Origin: SLRI01 sp964393275
Lineage (GTDB): Bacteria > Pseudomonadota > Alphaproteobacteria > Geminicoccales > Geminicoccaceae
DNA: 64,000 bases
NCBI GenBank assembly: GCA_964393275.1
Contig: CAYMTA010000002.1
Span: 88,497-152,496 of the forward strand
Direction: 5' to 3'
The stretch's first letter is position 1. Each line of letters starts with the position of its first letter. This document shows positions 26,315 through 35,077 of this stretch, piece after piece. The position numbers and the translations under genes are program-made. The notes below the pieces were generated by a model, which ran no database searches, had not been told where the DNA came from, and worked only from the letters and a program-made list of their open reading frames with translations.

Positions 26315-27073
26315 ATGACCAACGCCGAGAAGGTTGCCGCCAATCGCCTGAACGGAGGCCGACTCGAGGGTCTCGATCTCAACGAGGACCAGGGTTATGA
26401 CGTCCAGCTCGCGGCCAACACCACCCTCGCCGAAAAGCTCGGCGCCGTCGTCGGCCACAAGATCGGCGCCACCGCCGAAGGCATGAGGAAGCTCCTGAAC
26501 GTGCCGGGCCCGATCGCCGGCGACGTCTTCGCCTCGACCGTGCACGAGAGAAGGGCCGATCTCCGCCTCGCCGACTACCTGCGCCCGGGTGTCGAGACCG
26601 AGATCGCCGTCCGCATCAATCGCGACCTCACGCCCGGCGAGGCCCCCTGGACCAGGGAGCGCATCGCCTCGGTGGTCGAGGCCGTCCTGCCGGCGATCGA
26701 GATCGTCGACGACCGCTATGTGGATTTCAGGTCGGCCGGTGCTGGCACCATCATCGCCGACAACGCCTTCAACGCCGGCAGCATCCTCGGCCGCGCCACC
26801 ACCGACTGGCAGAGCCTCCCCCTCGACAAGCTGACGGCCCGCACCCTGATCGACGGCAGGGAGGTCGCAACCGGCCTCTCCGACGAGCTCCTCGGCCATC
26901 CGCTCAACGCCCTGGTCTGGCTCGCCGACCGCTACGCCGGCCTCGGCTGGACGCTCAAGGCCGGCCGCTTCGTCAGCCTCGGCACGATCACCCCGGTGCA
27001 ATGGATCACGGGACCATGCGACGTGCGGATCCAGGTCGAGGGGCTGGGCGGCGTCGAGGTGGTGTTCGGGTGA
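26315..27073 (+). CDS. 2-keto-4-pentenoate hydratase/fumarylacetoacetase-family protein (MhpD-like)
   Basis: 252 residues. Family features are VVGHKIGATAEGMRKLL, the metal-ligand segments GVETEIAVRI and AIEIVDDRYVDF, and DNAFNAGSILG. Enzymes of this group hydrate 2-hydroxypenta-2,4-dienoate or decarboxylate oxalocrotonate in aromatic meta-cleavage pathways. A strong GGGGGAGG precedes the ATG. No ring-cleavage dioxygenase is nearby, so the exact substrate is open. Confidence 0.87.
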   Translation: MTNAEKVAANRLNGGRLEGLDLNEDQGYDVQLAANTTLAEKLGAVVGHKIGATAEGMRKLLNVPGPIAGDVFASTVHERRADLRLADYLRPGVETEIAVRINRDLTPGEAPWTRERIASVVEAVLPAIEIVDDRYVDFRSAGAGTIIADNAFNAGSILGRATTDWQSLPLDKLTARTLIDGREVATGLSDELLGHPLNALVWLADRYAGLGWTLKAGRFVSLGTITPVQWITGPCDVRIQVEGLGGVEVVFG

Positions 27074-27196
27074 GGGATGTCCTGAGACGCTGAAACACAG
27101 GCATTTTTTCCGGAGGCCGTCATGCCTGCTATTGATCGGCCAGGCTCGCCGTAGGAGTGGGCCCCGGCAGGTTGGTAGGGGCGGGGAGGCGGCTCC

Positions 27197-27225
27197 TTGA
27201 AATCTCGCATGAAATATGATATCTT
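27197..27225 (+). promoter_or_regulatory. Promoter of the PIN toxin-antitoxin pair
   Basis: TTGAAA (27197-27202) and TATCTT (27220-27225) are separated by exactly 17 bases. The expected start site, about 7 bases further, falls at or next to the ATG at 27233, so the mRNA would be leaderless. A small inverted repeat (ATATC/GATAT, 27219-27233) overlaps the -10 and could be the antitoxin's operator. The block is far more AT-rich than its surroundings. Confidence 0.5.
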
Positions 27226-27232
27226 ATAGGAT

Positions 27233-27658
27233 ATGCAAAGGGTCGTCCTCGACACCGATATCGTCGTGACGGCGTTGAGGAGCGCTGCCGGCGGCAGCAA
27301 CGCAGTCCTGCGCGAGGCAGCGTTTGGGCGGCTCACGCCTCTGGCGACGCCAGCACTGTTCCTCGAGTATGAGGCGGTCCTGAAACGCCCCGAGCAGCGT
27401 CTCGCGCATGGACTGGAATTGCGAGACATCGACCGCTTCCTTGCGGCCTTTGCAAGCGCCTGTGAGGCGGTGGAGGTGAGCTTTCAGTGGCGACCGCAGC
27501 TGTCCGATCCAAACGACGAGATGGTTCTCGAAGCGGCGGTCAATGGTCGCGCCGATGCCCTGGTCACGCATAATGTGCGTGATTTCGCGAAGGGCGCTGA
27601 GCGTTTCGGATTGCGGGTCTTGAAGCCCGGAGAACTGTTGATGAGGTTACGGTCATGA
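27233..27658 (+). CDS. PIN-domain toxin of a putative toxin-antitoxin system (COG1569 type)
   Basis: 141-residue putative ribonuclease. The PIN acidic residues are visible in VVLDTDIVVTAL, the glutamate of ALFLEYEAVL, the aspartates of LSDPNDEMVLEAA and D in THNVRDF. It would cut RNA when not held by its partner. Toxin-first order with a 4-base overlap (ATGA at 27655) to the antitoxin is usual for this COG1569 subgroup. There is no spaced Shine-Dalgarno before the ATG, which agrees with the predicted leaderless transcript. Confidence 0.87.
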   Translation: MQRVVLDTDIVVTALRSAAGGSNAVLREAAFGRLTPLATPALFLEYEAVLKRPEQRLAHGLELRDIDRFLAAFASACEAVEVSFQWRPQLSDPNDEMVLEAAVNGRADALVTHNVRDFAKGAERFGLRVLKPGELLMRLRS

Positions 27659-27900
27659 CCAAGGCATCCTACCCGCTCAAGCTCCCCGCGTCGGTCAAGG
27701 AAGCCGCTGCTCGCCTTGCCAAGGAAGACGGCGTTTCCCTGAACCAGTGGATCACAGTCGCCATCGCGCAGAAGATCGGCGTGGTCGAGACAGCGTCGCG
27801 CTTCCTCGAACGCCGTGCCGGACAGGCGCAGCCGAGCGACATGCTGCCGTTCCTCGACGAGGCGAAGCAGGAGACGCCGCCGATTGGCGACGAGATGTAG
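27655..27900 (+). CDS. Ribbon-helix-helix-type antitoxin partnered with PIN toxin
   Basis: 81 residues. The N-terminal half (YPLKLPASVKEAAARLAKED, then GVSLNQWITVAIAQKIG) is the strand-helix-helix pattern of Arc/HicB-C-terminal type DNA binders. The rest (RFLERRAGQAQPSDMLPFLD) is probably the disordered toxin-neutralising tail. Translation is coupled to the toxin through an ATGA overlap. It likely represses its own promoter at 27197-27233. Confidence 0.85.
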   Translation: MTKASYPLKLPASVKEAAARLAKEDGVSLNQWITVAIAQKIGVVETASRFLERRAGQAQPSDMLPFLDEAKQETPPIGDEM

Positions 27901-28006
27901 CAGGAAATGCGCTTGAGCCCTGCATCCGGCAGCCTTGCCTTTGCCGACCGTTCGGGTGAACTCTGACCGGGTCCACCCACGCAACCGGCAGGGCGACCCC
28001 CACTCC

Positions 28007-29152
28007 ATGACCCCATCCAACCGCCCGACCGCCGAGACCCGCGCCGTGCAGGCGCTGCACGAGATCGAGGCGGCCACCGGCGCCGTGGTGCCGGCCATCC
28101 AGCCCTCCGCGACCTTCGCGCGGGACGCCGACTACGCGCTTCGTGACGGCTTCGTCTACAGCCGGGACACCTGCCCGACCGTGCGCCACGCCGAGCGCAT
28201 CGTCGCCAGCCTCGAGGACGGGGCGGCCGCCCTGCTCTTCGGCTCGGGGCTCGCGGCCTGCGCCGCCCTCTTCGAGACCGTGCCGGCGGGCAAGCGGATA
28301 GCCGCGCCGCGCGTCATGTATCATGGCGCCCAGGACTGGCTGGTGCGGCTCCGGGACAAGCGCGGCATCGGCCTCGATTTCTTCGATGCGGTCAAGCCAG
28401 CGAGCCTCGCCGCCGCCGTCCGGCCGGGCGAGACCGCCCTTCTCTGGCTCGAGACGCCGGTCAACCCGAGCTGGGAGGTGATCGACATCGAGGCCGCGGC
28501 GGCGATCGGCCGTCGGGCCGGGGCCATGGTCGCCGTCGACGGCACCTGCGCCTCGCCGGTGACGACCCAGGCGCTCAACCTCGGTGCCGACCTCGTCTTC
28601 CACTCGGCGACCAAGTACCTGAACGGCCACAGCGACCTCACCGCCGGGGTGCTGGTCACCAAAATGCTGGACGAGAGCTGGCGCGAGCTCACCTGGCTGC
28701 GCTCGAGGCTCGGCGGCGTGCTCGGCGCGTTCGAGGCCTGGCTGCTGATTCGCGGCATGCGCACCCTCTATCTCCGCTTCGAGCGCGCCTCGGCCAGTGC
28801 GCTCGCCATCGCCCGGCACCTGGAAGGCCACCCGGCCATCGAGCGTGTCCTCTATCCGGGCCTCGAGAGCCACGCCCAGCACGCCATCGCCCGCCGCCAG
28901 ATGACCCGGGGCTTCGGCGGCATGCTCTCGATCCTGGTGCGTGGCGGGCCGGATCAGGCGAAGCGCATCGCCTCGTCGACGAGGTTCTTTCTGCCGGCGA
29001 CGTCCCTGGGCGGCGTCGAGAGCCTGATCGAGCACAGGAAGGCCGTCGAAGGCCCGCACAGCATCGTCCCGGACAACCTGATCCGCCTCTCGGTCGGCAT
29101 CGAGGAGGTGGGCGACCTCATCGACGATCTGGATGCCGCCCTCGGGCGATGA
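28007..29152 (+). CDS. PLP-dependent trans-sulfuration enzyme (cystathionine beta-lyase/gamma-synthase family)
   Basis: 381 residues of the Cys/Met metabolism PLP family. The Schiff-base lysine is K203 in HSATKYLNGHSD; other motifs are QPSATFARD, YSRDTCPTVRHAE and SLGGVESLIEH. Members split cystathionine or make it, or act on related thioethers; sequence alone does not settle which. The ATG at 28007 is taken because the family begins with RAVQALHE shortly after. Its 3' end overlaps the convergent permease gene by 35 bases. Confidence 0.87.
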   Translation: MTPSNRPTAETRAVQALHEIEAATGAVVPAIQPSATFARDADYALRDGFVYSRDTCPTVRHAERIVASLEDGAAALLFGSGLAACAALFETVPAGKRIAAPRVMYHGAQDWLVRLRDKRGIGLDFFDAVKPASLAAAVRPGETALLWLETPVNPSWEVIDIEAAAAIGRRAGAMVAVDGTCASPVTTQALNLGADLVFHSATKYLNGHSDLTAGVLVTKMLDESWRELTWLRSRLGGVLGAFEAWLLIRGMRTLYLRFERASASALAIARHLEGHPAIERVLYPGLESHAQHAIARRQMTRGFGGMLSILVRGGPDQAKRIASSTRFFLPATSLGGVESLIEHRKAVEGPHSIVPDNLIRLSVGIEEVGDLIDDLDAALGR

Positions 29153-30101
29153 AGGCGAGGATCTCGGCGACGAGGCCGCGCTCGAAGAAGCGCACGCTCG
29201 AGACCAGGAGGACGGCGAGCACGAGGAGCCAGGAGGCGCCGAGCAGGCCCGAGAGCCCCGCCTCGGTCCAGCTCAGGAGCAGGGCACCCAAAAACGCCGC
29301 GAGCAGCATCTCGCGGCCGCCGAGCGCGGTCCAGATCAGCACCTCGGCTGAGAGCCCGAAGCCGATCAGCTTGGGCGAGACGAAGCCGAACTGGCTCGCG
29401 AACAGGGCCCCGGCGAGCCCCGCGATGGCGGCCGAAAGGGCGAAGCCGTGCCGCTTGATGGCGGCCGTGTCGTAGCCGAGATAGCCCAGCCGATCCTCGT
29501 TCTCGCGCACCGCCGTCATGGCGAGGCCGCGGGATGATTCCAGAAGGGCCTCGAGCCCGATGAACACGGCGAGCGCGATGCCCAGCATGACATGGTAGGT
29601 CGCCACGGCGTCGAGGAGCACCGGCCCGCCGCCGTCGAGCCCGAGTGCGAGCGGTGGGACACCGATCAAGCCGTTGAGGCCGCCGAGCCAAAGGGAGCTC
29701 TGGGTCAGCCGCTCGGCGAGCACGGCCAGGGCCAGCATGGTGATGCCGAAATAGGCGCCACGCAGCCCCCGCCCGTGGAAGAGAAAGAAGCCCAGCATCT
29801 GCGCCGCCGCCCAGGGGGCGAGGCAGGCGAGGGCGAGGCCGAGCCAGGAGGAGGGGAACGCCTCGAGTCCCGGCAGGCGGCCCATGGTGGTGAGCGCCAT
29901 GGCATAGGCGCCCATGCCGAAGAAGAGAGCGTGGCCGAAGGAGAGGAGGCCGAGCCGCCCCCAGGCCAGGGACAGGCTCATGGCAAAGAGGCCGTAGGTG
30001 AGAAACTGCGCGAGCTGCAGGGTCTGCCATTCGCCGACGCCGAGCGGCAGGGCCGCCAGGCCGAGCCAGACGAGGCCCTGGACCAGCCGCGTCCGGCTCA
30101 T
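29118..30101 (-). CDS. livM: Branched-chain amino acid-type ABC transporter permease (LivM-like)
   Basis: 327-residue inner-membrane permease with about nine to ten helices. The family stretch LAWGRLGLLSFGHALFFGMGAYAMAL and the cytoplasmic EAA-like loop (SRGLAMTAVRENEDRLGYLGYD) are clear. The ATG at 30099-30101 overlaps the stop of livH by four bases. Last gene of a five-gene importer operon. Its C-terminus overlaps the convergent trans-sulfuration gene. The substrate could be an amino acid, amide or urea. Confidence 0.9.
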   Translation of the reverse strand: MSRTRLVQGLVWLGLAALPLGVGEWQTLQLAQFLTYGLFAMSLSLAWGRLGLLSFGHALFFGMGAYAMALTTMGRLPGLEAFPSSWLGLALACLAPWAAAQMLGFFLFHGRGLRGAYFGITMLALAVLAERLTQSSLWLGGLNGLIGVPPLALGLDGGGPVLLDAVATYHVMLGIALAVFIGLEALLESSRGLAMTAVRENEDRLGYLGYDTAAIKRHGFALSAAIAGLAGALFASQFGFVSPKLIGFGLSAEVLIWTALGGREMLLAAFLGALLLSWTEAGLSGLLGASWLLVLAVLLVSSVRFFERGLVAEILAFIARGRHPDRR

Positions 30102-30964
30102 CGGCGCTGCCGGAAATGGCCGACGAGACCGTCCGGCAAAAGCCGGATGACGAGAATCGCGAGGCCGAGGACGGCGAGCTCGGCCATGACCGGCGAGACG
30201 AAGCGCGCCACCAGGCTCTGGCTGCCGCCGACCAGCACCCCGCCCATGACGACGCCGGCGAGTTCGCCCGCCCCGCCGGTCAGGATGGCGAGGAAGGCCG
30301 GGATGAGGAAGCCCAGCCCCATCTGCGGGTCGACGCTCAGGAGCGGCGCCATGACGACGCCGGCGAGCCCGGCGAGCCCGGCGCCGAAGGCGAAGGTCAG
30401 CCGGTCGAGGCGGCGGCTGTCGATGCCCATGGCCTCCGCCGTCTCGCGGTCGGCGATGGTGGCCCGGGCGGCGAGCCCGATTCGCGTGCGATAGAAGAGC
30501 CAGAAGCACGTGGCGATGACCACGAGCGACACGCCCATGATGAACAGCCGATAGGCCGGATAGGGCTGGCCCAGGATGGCGATGCGCAGGTCGAACGGGG
30601 CCTCCGCCACCCGGCTCTGCGGGCCGAACCACAGGATCACCGCCTGGCGGATCAGGAGCGAGAGCCCCCAGGTGGCGAGGATGCTGTCGAGCACACGGCC
30701 GTAGAGATGGCGGATGACCAGGACCTCGAGCAGGAGGCCGACGAGGCCGACGGCGAGCGGCCCCAGCACCAGCGCCAGCCAGAACGAGCCGCCCAACCCC
30801 TGGACCACGAGCAGCGCGTAGGCGCCGAGCAGGAAGAGCTCGCCATGCGCCATGTTGATGATGCGCATCATGCCGAAGACCACCATCAGCCCCATGGCGA
30901 CCAGGATGACGACCAGGACGAAATTGGCGGCATCCAGGAGCGCCAGGACGAGATCGGCCGCCAT
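30098..30964 (-). CDS. livH: Branched-chain amino acid-type ABC transporter permease (LivH-like)
   Basis: 288-residue partner permease. Family motifs are MRIINMAHGELFLLGAYA near the N-terminus and the EAA-like loop ATIADRETAEAMGIDSRRLD. About eight helices. It starts 5 bases after the livF stop and overlaps livM by four bases. Together with LivM it forms the membrane channel of the importer. Confidence 0.9.
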   Translation of the reverse strand: MAADLVLALLDAANFVLVVILVAMGLMVVFGMMRIINMAHGELFLLGAYALLVVQGLGGSFWLALVLGPLAVGLVGLLLEVLVIRHLYGRVLDSILATWGLSLLIRQAVILWFGPQSRVAEAPFDLRIAILGQPYPAYRLFIMGVSLVVIATCFWLFYRTRIGLAARATIADRETAEAMGIDSRRLDRLTFAFGAGLAGLAGVVMAPLLSVDPQMGLGFLIPAFLAILTGGAGELAGVVMGGVLVGGSQSLVARFVSPVMAELAVLGLAILVIRLLPDGLVGHFRQRR

Positions 30965-30969
30965 CGCCG

Positions 30970-31671
30970 TCAGATCGCGAGCCGGGCTTCGAGCATCGGC
31001 AGGGCGGCCCCGAGCCCCGCCGCCTCGACCTGAAGCTCGATCCGCCCCTTCTCCATCACCAGCACCCGATCGGCGAGGCCCATGACCAGATCGAGGTTCT
31101 GCTCCACGAGCAGGAGCCCGATGCCGTCCTCGCTGGCGATGGCGCGGAGCGTGTCGGCCAGGCGCTCGACCAGCGAGGGCTGGATGCCTTCGGTCGGCTC
31201 GTCGAGCAGGAGCAGGCGCGGCCGGCCGACCAGGGCCCGGGCGATGGCGAGCTGCTGCTGCTCGCCGCCGGAAAGCGTCGCCGCGTCCTGGCGGCGGCGC
31301 TCGGCCAGCACTGGAAAGCGCTCCAGCGCGTCATCGCCGAGCCGCACGCCGTGGCCGAGCCCGCCGATGGTCAGGTTCTCCTCGACGGTGAAGCCGGCGA
31401 GGATGCTGCGGCCCTGCGGCACCCAGCCGATTCCGGCGCGCGCGATCCGGTGCGCCTTGAGGCCAGCGAGCTCCTGCCCGGCGAAACGGATGCTGCCGGC
31501 GGTGGGTCGCAGGAGACCCATCAGCGCCTTCAGGGTCGTCGTCTTGCCGGTGCCGTTGCGCCCCATGAGGCAGGTGATGCCGCCCGCGTCGACGTCGAGG
31601 TCGACCCCGTCCAGGATGCAGGCACTGCCGTAGCCGGCGACCAGGCCCCGCACCTCCAGGAGCGGCGCCAT
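30970..31671 (-). CDS. livF: Branched-chain amino acid-type ABC transporter ATPase (LivF-like)
   Basis: 233-residue ATPase subunit. Walker A is GRNGTGKTT, the signature is LSGGEQQQLAIARAL and Walker B is LLLLDEPTEGI; the motif GIGWVPQGRSI and the H-loop replaced by LLVEQNLD are typical for LivF. The ATG at 31669-31671 shares one base with the livG stop (TGATG), so it is coupled to livG. Confidence 0.92.
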   Translation of the reverse strand: MAPLLEVRGLVAGYGSACILDGVDLDVDAGGITCLMGRNGTGKTTTLKALMGLLRPTAGSIRFAGQELAGLKAHRIARAGIGWVPQGRSILAGFTVEENLTIGGLGHGVRLGDDALERFPVLAERRRQDAATLSGGEQQQLAIARALVGRPRLLLLDEPTEGIQPSLVERLADTLRAIASEDGIGLLLVEQNLDLVMGLADRVLVMEKGRIELQVEAAGLGAALPMLEARLAI

Positions 31672-32381
31672 CAGGCACGCCGGCCCAGATAGAGCTCGCG
31701 CACCAGCGGATCCCTGCTGACCTCCGCGTAGCTGCCCGTCGCGACGATTCGGCCCTGCAGCATGACGGCGATCGGCACGTCGAGCTCGCGCACGAAGGCC
31801 ATGTCGTGCTCGATCACAATGGCCGCCACGCCATGCTCCCGGTTGAGCGCGTGGAGCAGGGCGGCCGTCCGTCGCGTCTCGGCCACGGTCATGCCGGCGG
31901 TCGGCTCGTCGAGCAGGAGCAGCCGTGGCCGAAGGGCCAGCAGCATGGCGATCTCGAGCCATTGCCGCTGGCCATGGGCGAGCCGGCCGGCCGGCACGGC
32001 GGCGAGGTCGCCGAGCCCGACCTGCTCCAGCAGGGACCGGGGAGCGACCGGGCGGCTGGCGGCAGGCGATGCTGCCCCGAGCGCCAGATGCTCGGCCACG
32101 GTCAGCGCCGCGAAGAGGCCAGGCGTCTGGAACTTGCGGGCGATGCCGAGCCTTGCCCGCTCCGCCGGCCCCTGCCGGTCGAGCCGCTCGCCGGCGAAGT
32201 CGACCCGGCCGGCATCGGCCCTGGTCTCGCCGCTCAGCACGCGAAAGAACGTGGTCTTGCCGCAGCCATTGGGGCCGAGCAGGCAGAGCAGGCCGCCTTC
32301 ATCAAGGGTGAGCGAGAGCCCGGCCAGCGCCTGCACCCCGCCGAAGCGCTTCTCCAGCCCTTCGACAGCGAGCAGCTTCAC
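31671..32381 (-). CDS. livG: Branched-chain amino acid-type ABC transporter ATPase (LivG-like)
   Basis: 236 residues from a GTG at 32379-32381. Walker A is GPNGCGKTT; the signature region reads LAHGQRQWLEIAMLL, in which the usual SGG is LAHGQ as in urea-type and amide-type LivG relatives; Walker B is LLLLDEPTAGM; the H-loop is VIEHDMAF. It starts 5 bases after the binding-protein stop. The altered signature may hint at a urea or short-amide importer, but this is only suggestive. Confidence 0.9.
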   Translation of the reverse strand: MKLLAVEGLEKRFGGVQALAGLSLTLDEGGLLCLLGPNGCGKTTFFRVLSGETRADAGRVDFAGERLDRQGPAERARLGIARKFQTPGLFAALTVAEHLALGAASPAASRPVAPRSLLEQVGLGDLAAVPAGRLAHGQRQWLEIAMLLALRPRLLLLDEPTAGMTVAETRRTAALLHALNREHGVAAIVIEHDMAFVRELDVPIAVMLQGRIVATGSYAEVSRDPLVRELYLGRRA

Positions 32382-32386
32382 GCCCG

Positions 32387-33535
32387 TCAGTCGCAGCCGG
32401 CCTCGGGTGCGATCCGGCCGAGCCGCTCGACCACCTCGAGCCCGTCGCCCCGCGTATGGGCCAAAAACATCTCCATGGTGACGTGATGGTCCGCCGCACC
32501 GATCGAGAGGAGGCCCGTCGGTGTCTCGATCTCGAGGCCTTCGAGCCCGTCGACCAGGGCCTCGGAATCGATCGAGGCAGCCCCCTCGAGCGCCCCGGCC
32601 ACGGCCATCACGGCGTTGTAGTGGGTCATGGTGTAGTGCGAGGCGACGACGTCGGGACCGGCCATCGCCCTGAGCCGGCTGGTGAAGTCCTGAACGCCGG
32701 GCGAAGGATCGGCCGCGGCGAAGGGGACGGTCACCCACATGTCCTGCGCCTTGCCCTCGCCGAAGGCGCCCAGATAGTCCTCGGAGAATCCCAAAAAGCC
32801 GACGGTCACCTTGTCCAGGAGCCCGAAATCCTCGGCCTGGCGGATGAAGGTGATGCCATCGGCGCCGGGCAGCGCGAAGAGCAGGACATCCGCCCCGCTC
32901 TCCTCGATGCGGCGCACGATCGGCGCGAACTCGGTGACGCCCCAGGGCGTGAACTCGGTGCCGACCACCTCGCCGCCCGCCTCGGCGACCAGCGCGGCGG
33001 CCGTCTCGAACATCTTCTGCGGCCAGACGTAGTCGGCGCCGAACATGAAGAACTTCTTGCCGCGATGCTCCGCCAGATAAGGCACGAGCTCGGCCAGCTC
33101 CTGGTTCGGCACCGAGTTGAAGGCGAAGACATAGCGCGAGCAGGCGCCGCCCTCGTAATTGGTCGCATAGAGCAGCGGCACCTTGGCGCGCTCCATGGTC
33201 GGCAGCATGGCATCGCGCGCATTGGAGGTGATGGGCCCGAGGATGGCGATCACGTGATCGCCACGGATGAGCTTGGTGGCCCGCTCGACCGAGGTCCTGG
33301 GATCCGTCTTGTTGTCCTCAAAGATCACCTCGACCGGCCGGCCCTGGATGCCGCCCCCGTCGTTGATCTCCTTGACCGCCAGATCGATGCCGAGCCGGGC
33401 CTGCCCGCCGAAGAGCTCGAGCCCGCCGGAGAAGGGCAGCACCGCGCCGAGCTTGACGGGCTCCTCCTGCGCGAAGGTGCTGCCGCCGAGAAGCCCCACC
33501 GCCAGACCCGCAACCAGCATCAGACCGCCACGCAT
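32387..33535 (-). CDS. ABC transporter periplasmic substrate-binding protein (Leu/Ile/Val-binding fold)
   Basis: 382 residues with a Sec signal (MRGGLMLVAGLAVGLLGGST, cleavage near FAQ-EE). The type-I binding-protein fold opens VKLGAVLPFSGGLELFGGQA, with FEDNKTDPRTSVERATKLI and AILGPITSNARDAM. First gene of the five-gene importer operon, with GGGAGAGG before the ATG. Ligand class cannot be fixed; relatives bind branched-chain amino acids, amides, urea or aromatic acids. Confidence 0.9.
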   Translation of the reverse strand: MRGGLMLVAGLAVGLLGGSTFAQEEPVKLGAVLPFSGGLELFGGQARLGIDLAVKEINDGGGIQGRPVEVIFEDNKTDPRTSVERATKLIRGDHVIAILGPITSNARDAMLPTMERAKVPLLYATNYEGGACSRYVFAFNSVPNQELAELVPYLAEHRGKKFFMFGADYVWPQKMFETAAALVAEAGGEVVGTEFTPWGVTEFAPIVRRIEESGADVLLFALPGADGITFIRQAEDFGLLDKVTVGFLGFSEDYLGAFGEGKAQDMWVTVPFAAADPSPGVQDFTSRLRAMAGPDVVASHYTMTHYNAVMAVAGALEGAASIDSEALVDGLEGLEIETPTGLLSIGAADHHVTMEMFLAHTRGDGLEVVERLGRIAPEAGCD

Positions 33536-33599
33536 CGTTCCTCTCCCTTGCTTTGATGGCGGAGCATAGGAAGATCGAACGGCTGCTGTAAACGGCGTC

Positions 33600-34625
33600 T
33601 CAGGCGACGAGGGAGAAGACGAGGCCGAGCGCCAGCGCGCCGGCCACCGAGAAGCCCAGATAGGCCATGAACACCGGCGGCCGGGCGAGGGCCCAGACGG
33701 CGATCGCGGCGGGCAGCGAGGTGACGCCGCCGGCGATCAAGAACGCCATGCCGGCCCCCGGCGCCATGCCCTGGTCGATGAGCCCGCCGATCAGCGGCAG
33801 CGCGGCATAGCCATTCAGATAGGCCGGCACACCGACCAGCACGGCCAGGAACACCGGTCCCACACCTTCGCCGCCGAGCGTCGAAGCCACCAGGTCGGCC
33901 GGGATCCAGGCCAGCATCAGGCTCTCGAGGAGGAAGGCCAGCGCCAGCCACTTGCCGAGAAAGACCGTGGTGTCCCGGGCATTTCGGGCAAAGGTCGCCC
34001 GGCGTGCCGGCTCCTGCCAGAACCGCCAGCGCACGGGCCTGGGGTCGCGCACGCGCCCGCCGCCACAGCCGCCATTGCCGACCTCGGGGCGGAGCGGCTC
34101 GGCGAAGGCGCCGCTGCGCATCAAGAGCGCCATGCCGAAGCCGCCGACGAGGCCCATCGCGACCGCCGCCGCCGTCTTGTAGAGGGCGAAGCCGAGACCG
34201 AGCGTGCCGAGGGTCAAGGCGAACATCGACGGGTCCATGAGCGGCGAGGCGAGCCAGAAGGCCATGACCGCCGGCAGGGGCACGCCCATGGCCAAGAGGG
34301 CCGCGATCAGGGGAATGACGCCGCAGGAGCAGAAGGGCGAGAGGGCACCCATCAGGCTGGCCGCCAGGATCATCGGTGCGGTGCGGCCGCTGAACGCGCG
34401 GGCGATCAGGTTGTCGGCGCCCGTGGCCTTGGCATAGGCCGCGAGCGCCACCGAGGCGAGAAGGAAGGGTGCGACGTCGAGCAGGCTCGAGGCGGTGAAG
34501 CCGAGGCTGGCCTTTGCCTGCTCCGGCAGGACGAGGGCGAGACCGGCGAGGATCAGCAGAAGGGCGAGGAGCGCCGGGTCCGGCGTGCGTGCTGCCTGCC
34601 CGATCCGGGCGACGAAAGCGGTCAT
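33600..34625 (-). CDS. arsP: ArsP-type permease (DUF318 family)
   Basis: 341-residue membrane protein of the permease family PF03773, with about eight helices. The signature SPFCSCGVIPLIAALLAMGVP lies near residue 100, and a cytoplasmic loop contains cysteine-glycine-rich GNGGCGGGRV. ArsP exports trivalent organoarsenicals such as methylarsenite in characterised cases. It follows the arsR-type regulator at 34681 on the same strand by about 55 bases, supporting metalloid or thiol-reactive efflux. Other members of the family have different or unknown cargo. Confidence 0.82.
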   Translation of the reverse strand: MTAFVARIGQAARTPDPALLALLLILAGLALVLPEQAKASLGFTASSLLDVAPFLLASVALAAYAKATGADNLIARAFSGRTAPMILAASLMGALSPFCSCGVIPLIAALLAMGVPLPAVMAFWLASPLMDPSMFALTLGTLGLGFALYKTAAAVAMGLVGGFGMALLMRSGAFAEPLRPEVGNGGCGGGRVRDPRPVRWRFWQEPARRATFARNARDTTVFLGKWLALAFLLESLMLAWIPADLVASTLGGEGVGPVFLAVLVGVPAYLNGYAALPLIGGLIDQGMAPGAGMAFLIAGGVTSLPAAIAVWALARPPVFMAYLGFSVAGALALGLVFSLVA

Positions 34626-34680
34626 CGTGGTCGCTCCTGCAACGATCCTTTCGGGAGGATCGGAAGAATGGGCAAAATCC

Positions 34681-34989
34681 TCAGGCGGCGTCGCCGTTGC
34701 GGCCCGCCTCCACGCAGCATTCGCGCTCGAGAAAGCCGAGCGTCTCGTGCATCACCGGGTAGTTGGCGCGGCAGATCAGGGTGGTGCCCTGGCGCTCCTG
34801 GCTCACCAGGTCGACCAGGATCAGCTTCTGCAGATGGTGCGACAGGGTCGAGCGCGGCACGCCGGTCCGCGCCTGCACCTCGCCCACGGCGAGTCCGTCC
34901 TGACCGGCCCGAACGAGCTGGCGGTAGACCTCGAGCCGGGTCGTGTTGCCCAGCGCCTCCAGCCGGGCGGCGATGTGATCGAGCTGCAT
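34681..34989 (-). CDS. arsR: ArsR-family repressor preceding arsP
   Basis: 102-residue winged-helix regulator (LEALGNTTRLEVYRQLVRAG, then VPRSTLSHHLQKLILVDLV). The C-terminal end carries an adjacent cysteine pair (LERECCVEAG) that may bind metalloid or respond to thiol chemistry. The ATG at 34987-34989 has no good Shine-Dalgarno; a promoter 7 bases upstream predicts a leaderless start. A perfect palindrome at 35029-35042 is the likely operator. It is distinct from the arsR at 17478. Confidence 0.87.
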   Translation of the reverse strand: MQLDHIAARLEALGNTTRLEVYRQLVRAGQDGLAVGEVQARTGVPRSTLSHHLQKLILVDLVSQERQGTTLICRANYPVMHETLGFLERECCVEAGRNGDAA

Positions 34990-34995
34990 GCGGGA

Positions 34996-35042
34996 ATGAT
35001 GGGACCGCCCGAACGACAAGTCAAACGGTATTTCTAGAAATA
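34996..35042 (-). promoter_or_regulatory. arsR-arsP promoter and operator
   Basis: Reading on the minus strand, a perfect 14-base palindrome TATTTCTAGAAATA (35029-35042) is followed by TTGACT (35024-35019), a 17-base spacer and CATCAT (35001-34996). The start codon A lies 7 bases beyond, so the +1 probably coincides with the ATG. The palindrome extends to 20 bp with one mismatched pair (35026-35045). An alternative -10 (TATAAC, just upstream of the palindrome) would place the palindrome over the start site. Confidence 0.6.
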
Positions 35043-35077
35043 TCGTTATATGCGGCTTCGAGGCCGCCACCGGCCGG

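Noticed and set aside
27098..27128. Stem CAGGCAT/ATGCCTG with a T run after the hydratase gene
   Set aside because: The T run is inside the loop rather than after the stem, so it is not an intrinsic terminator.
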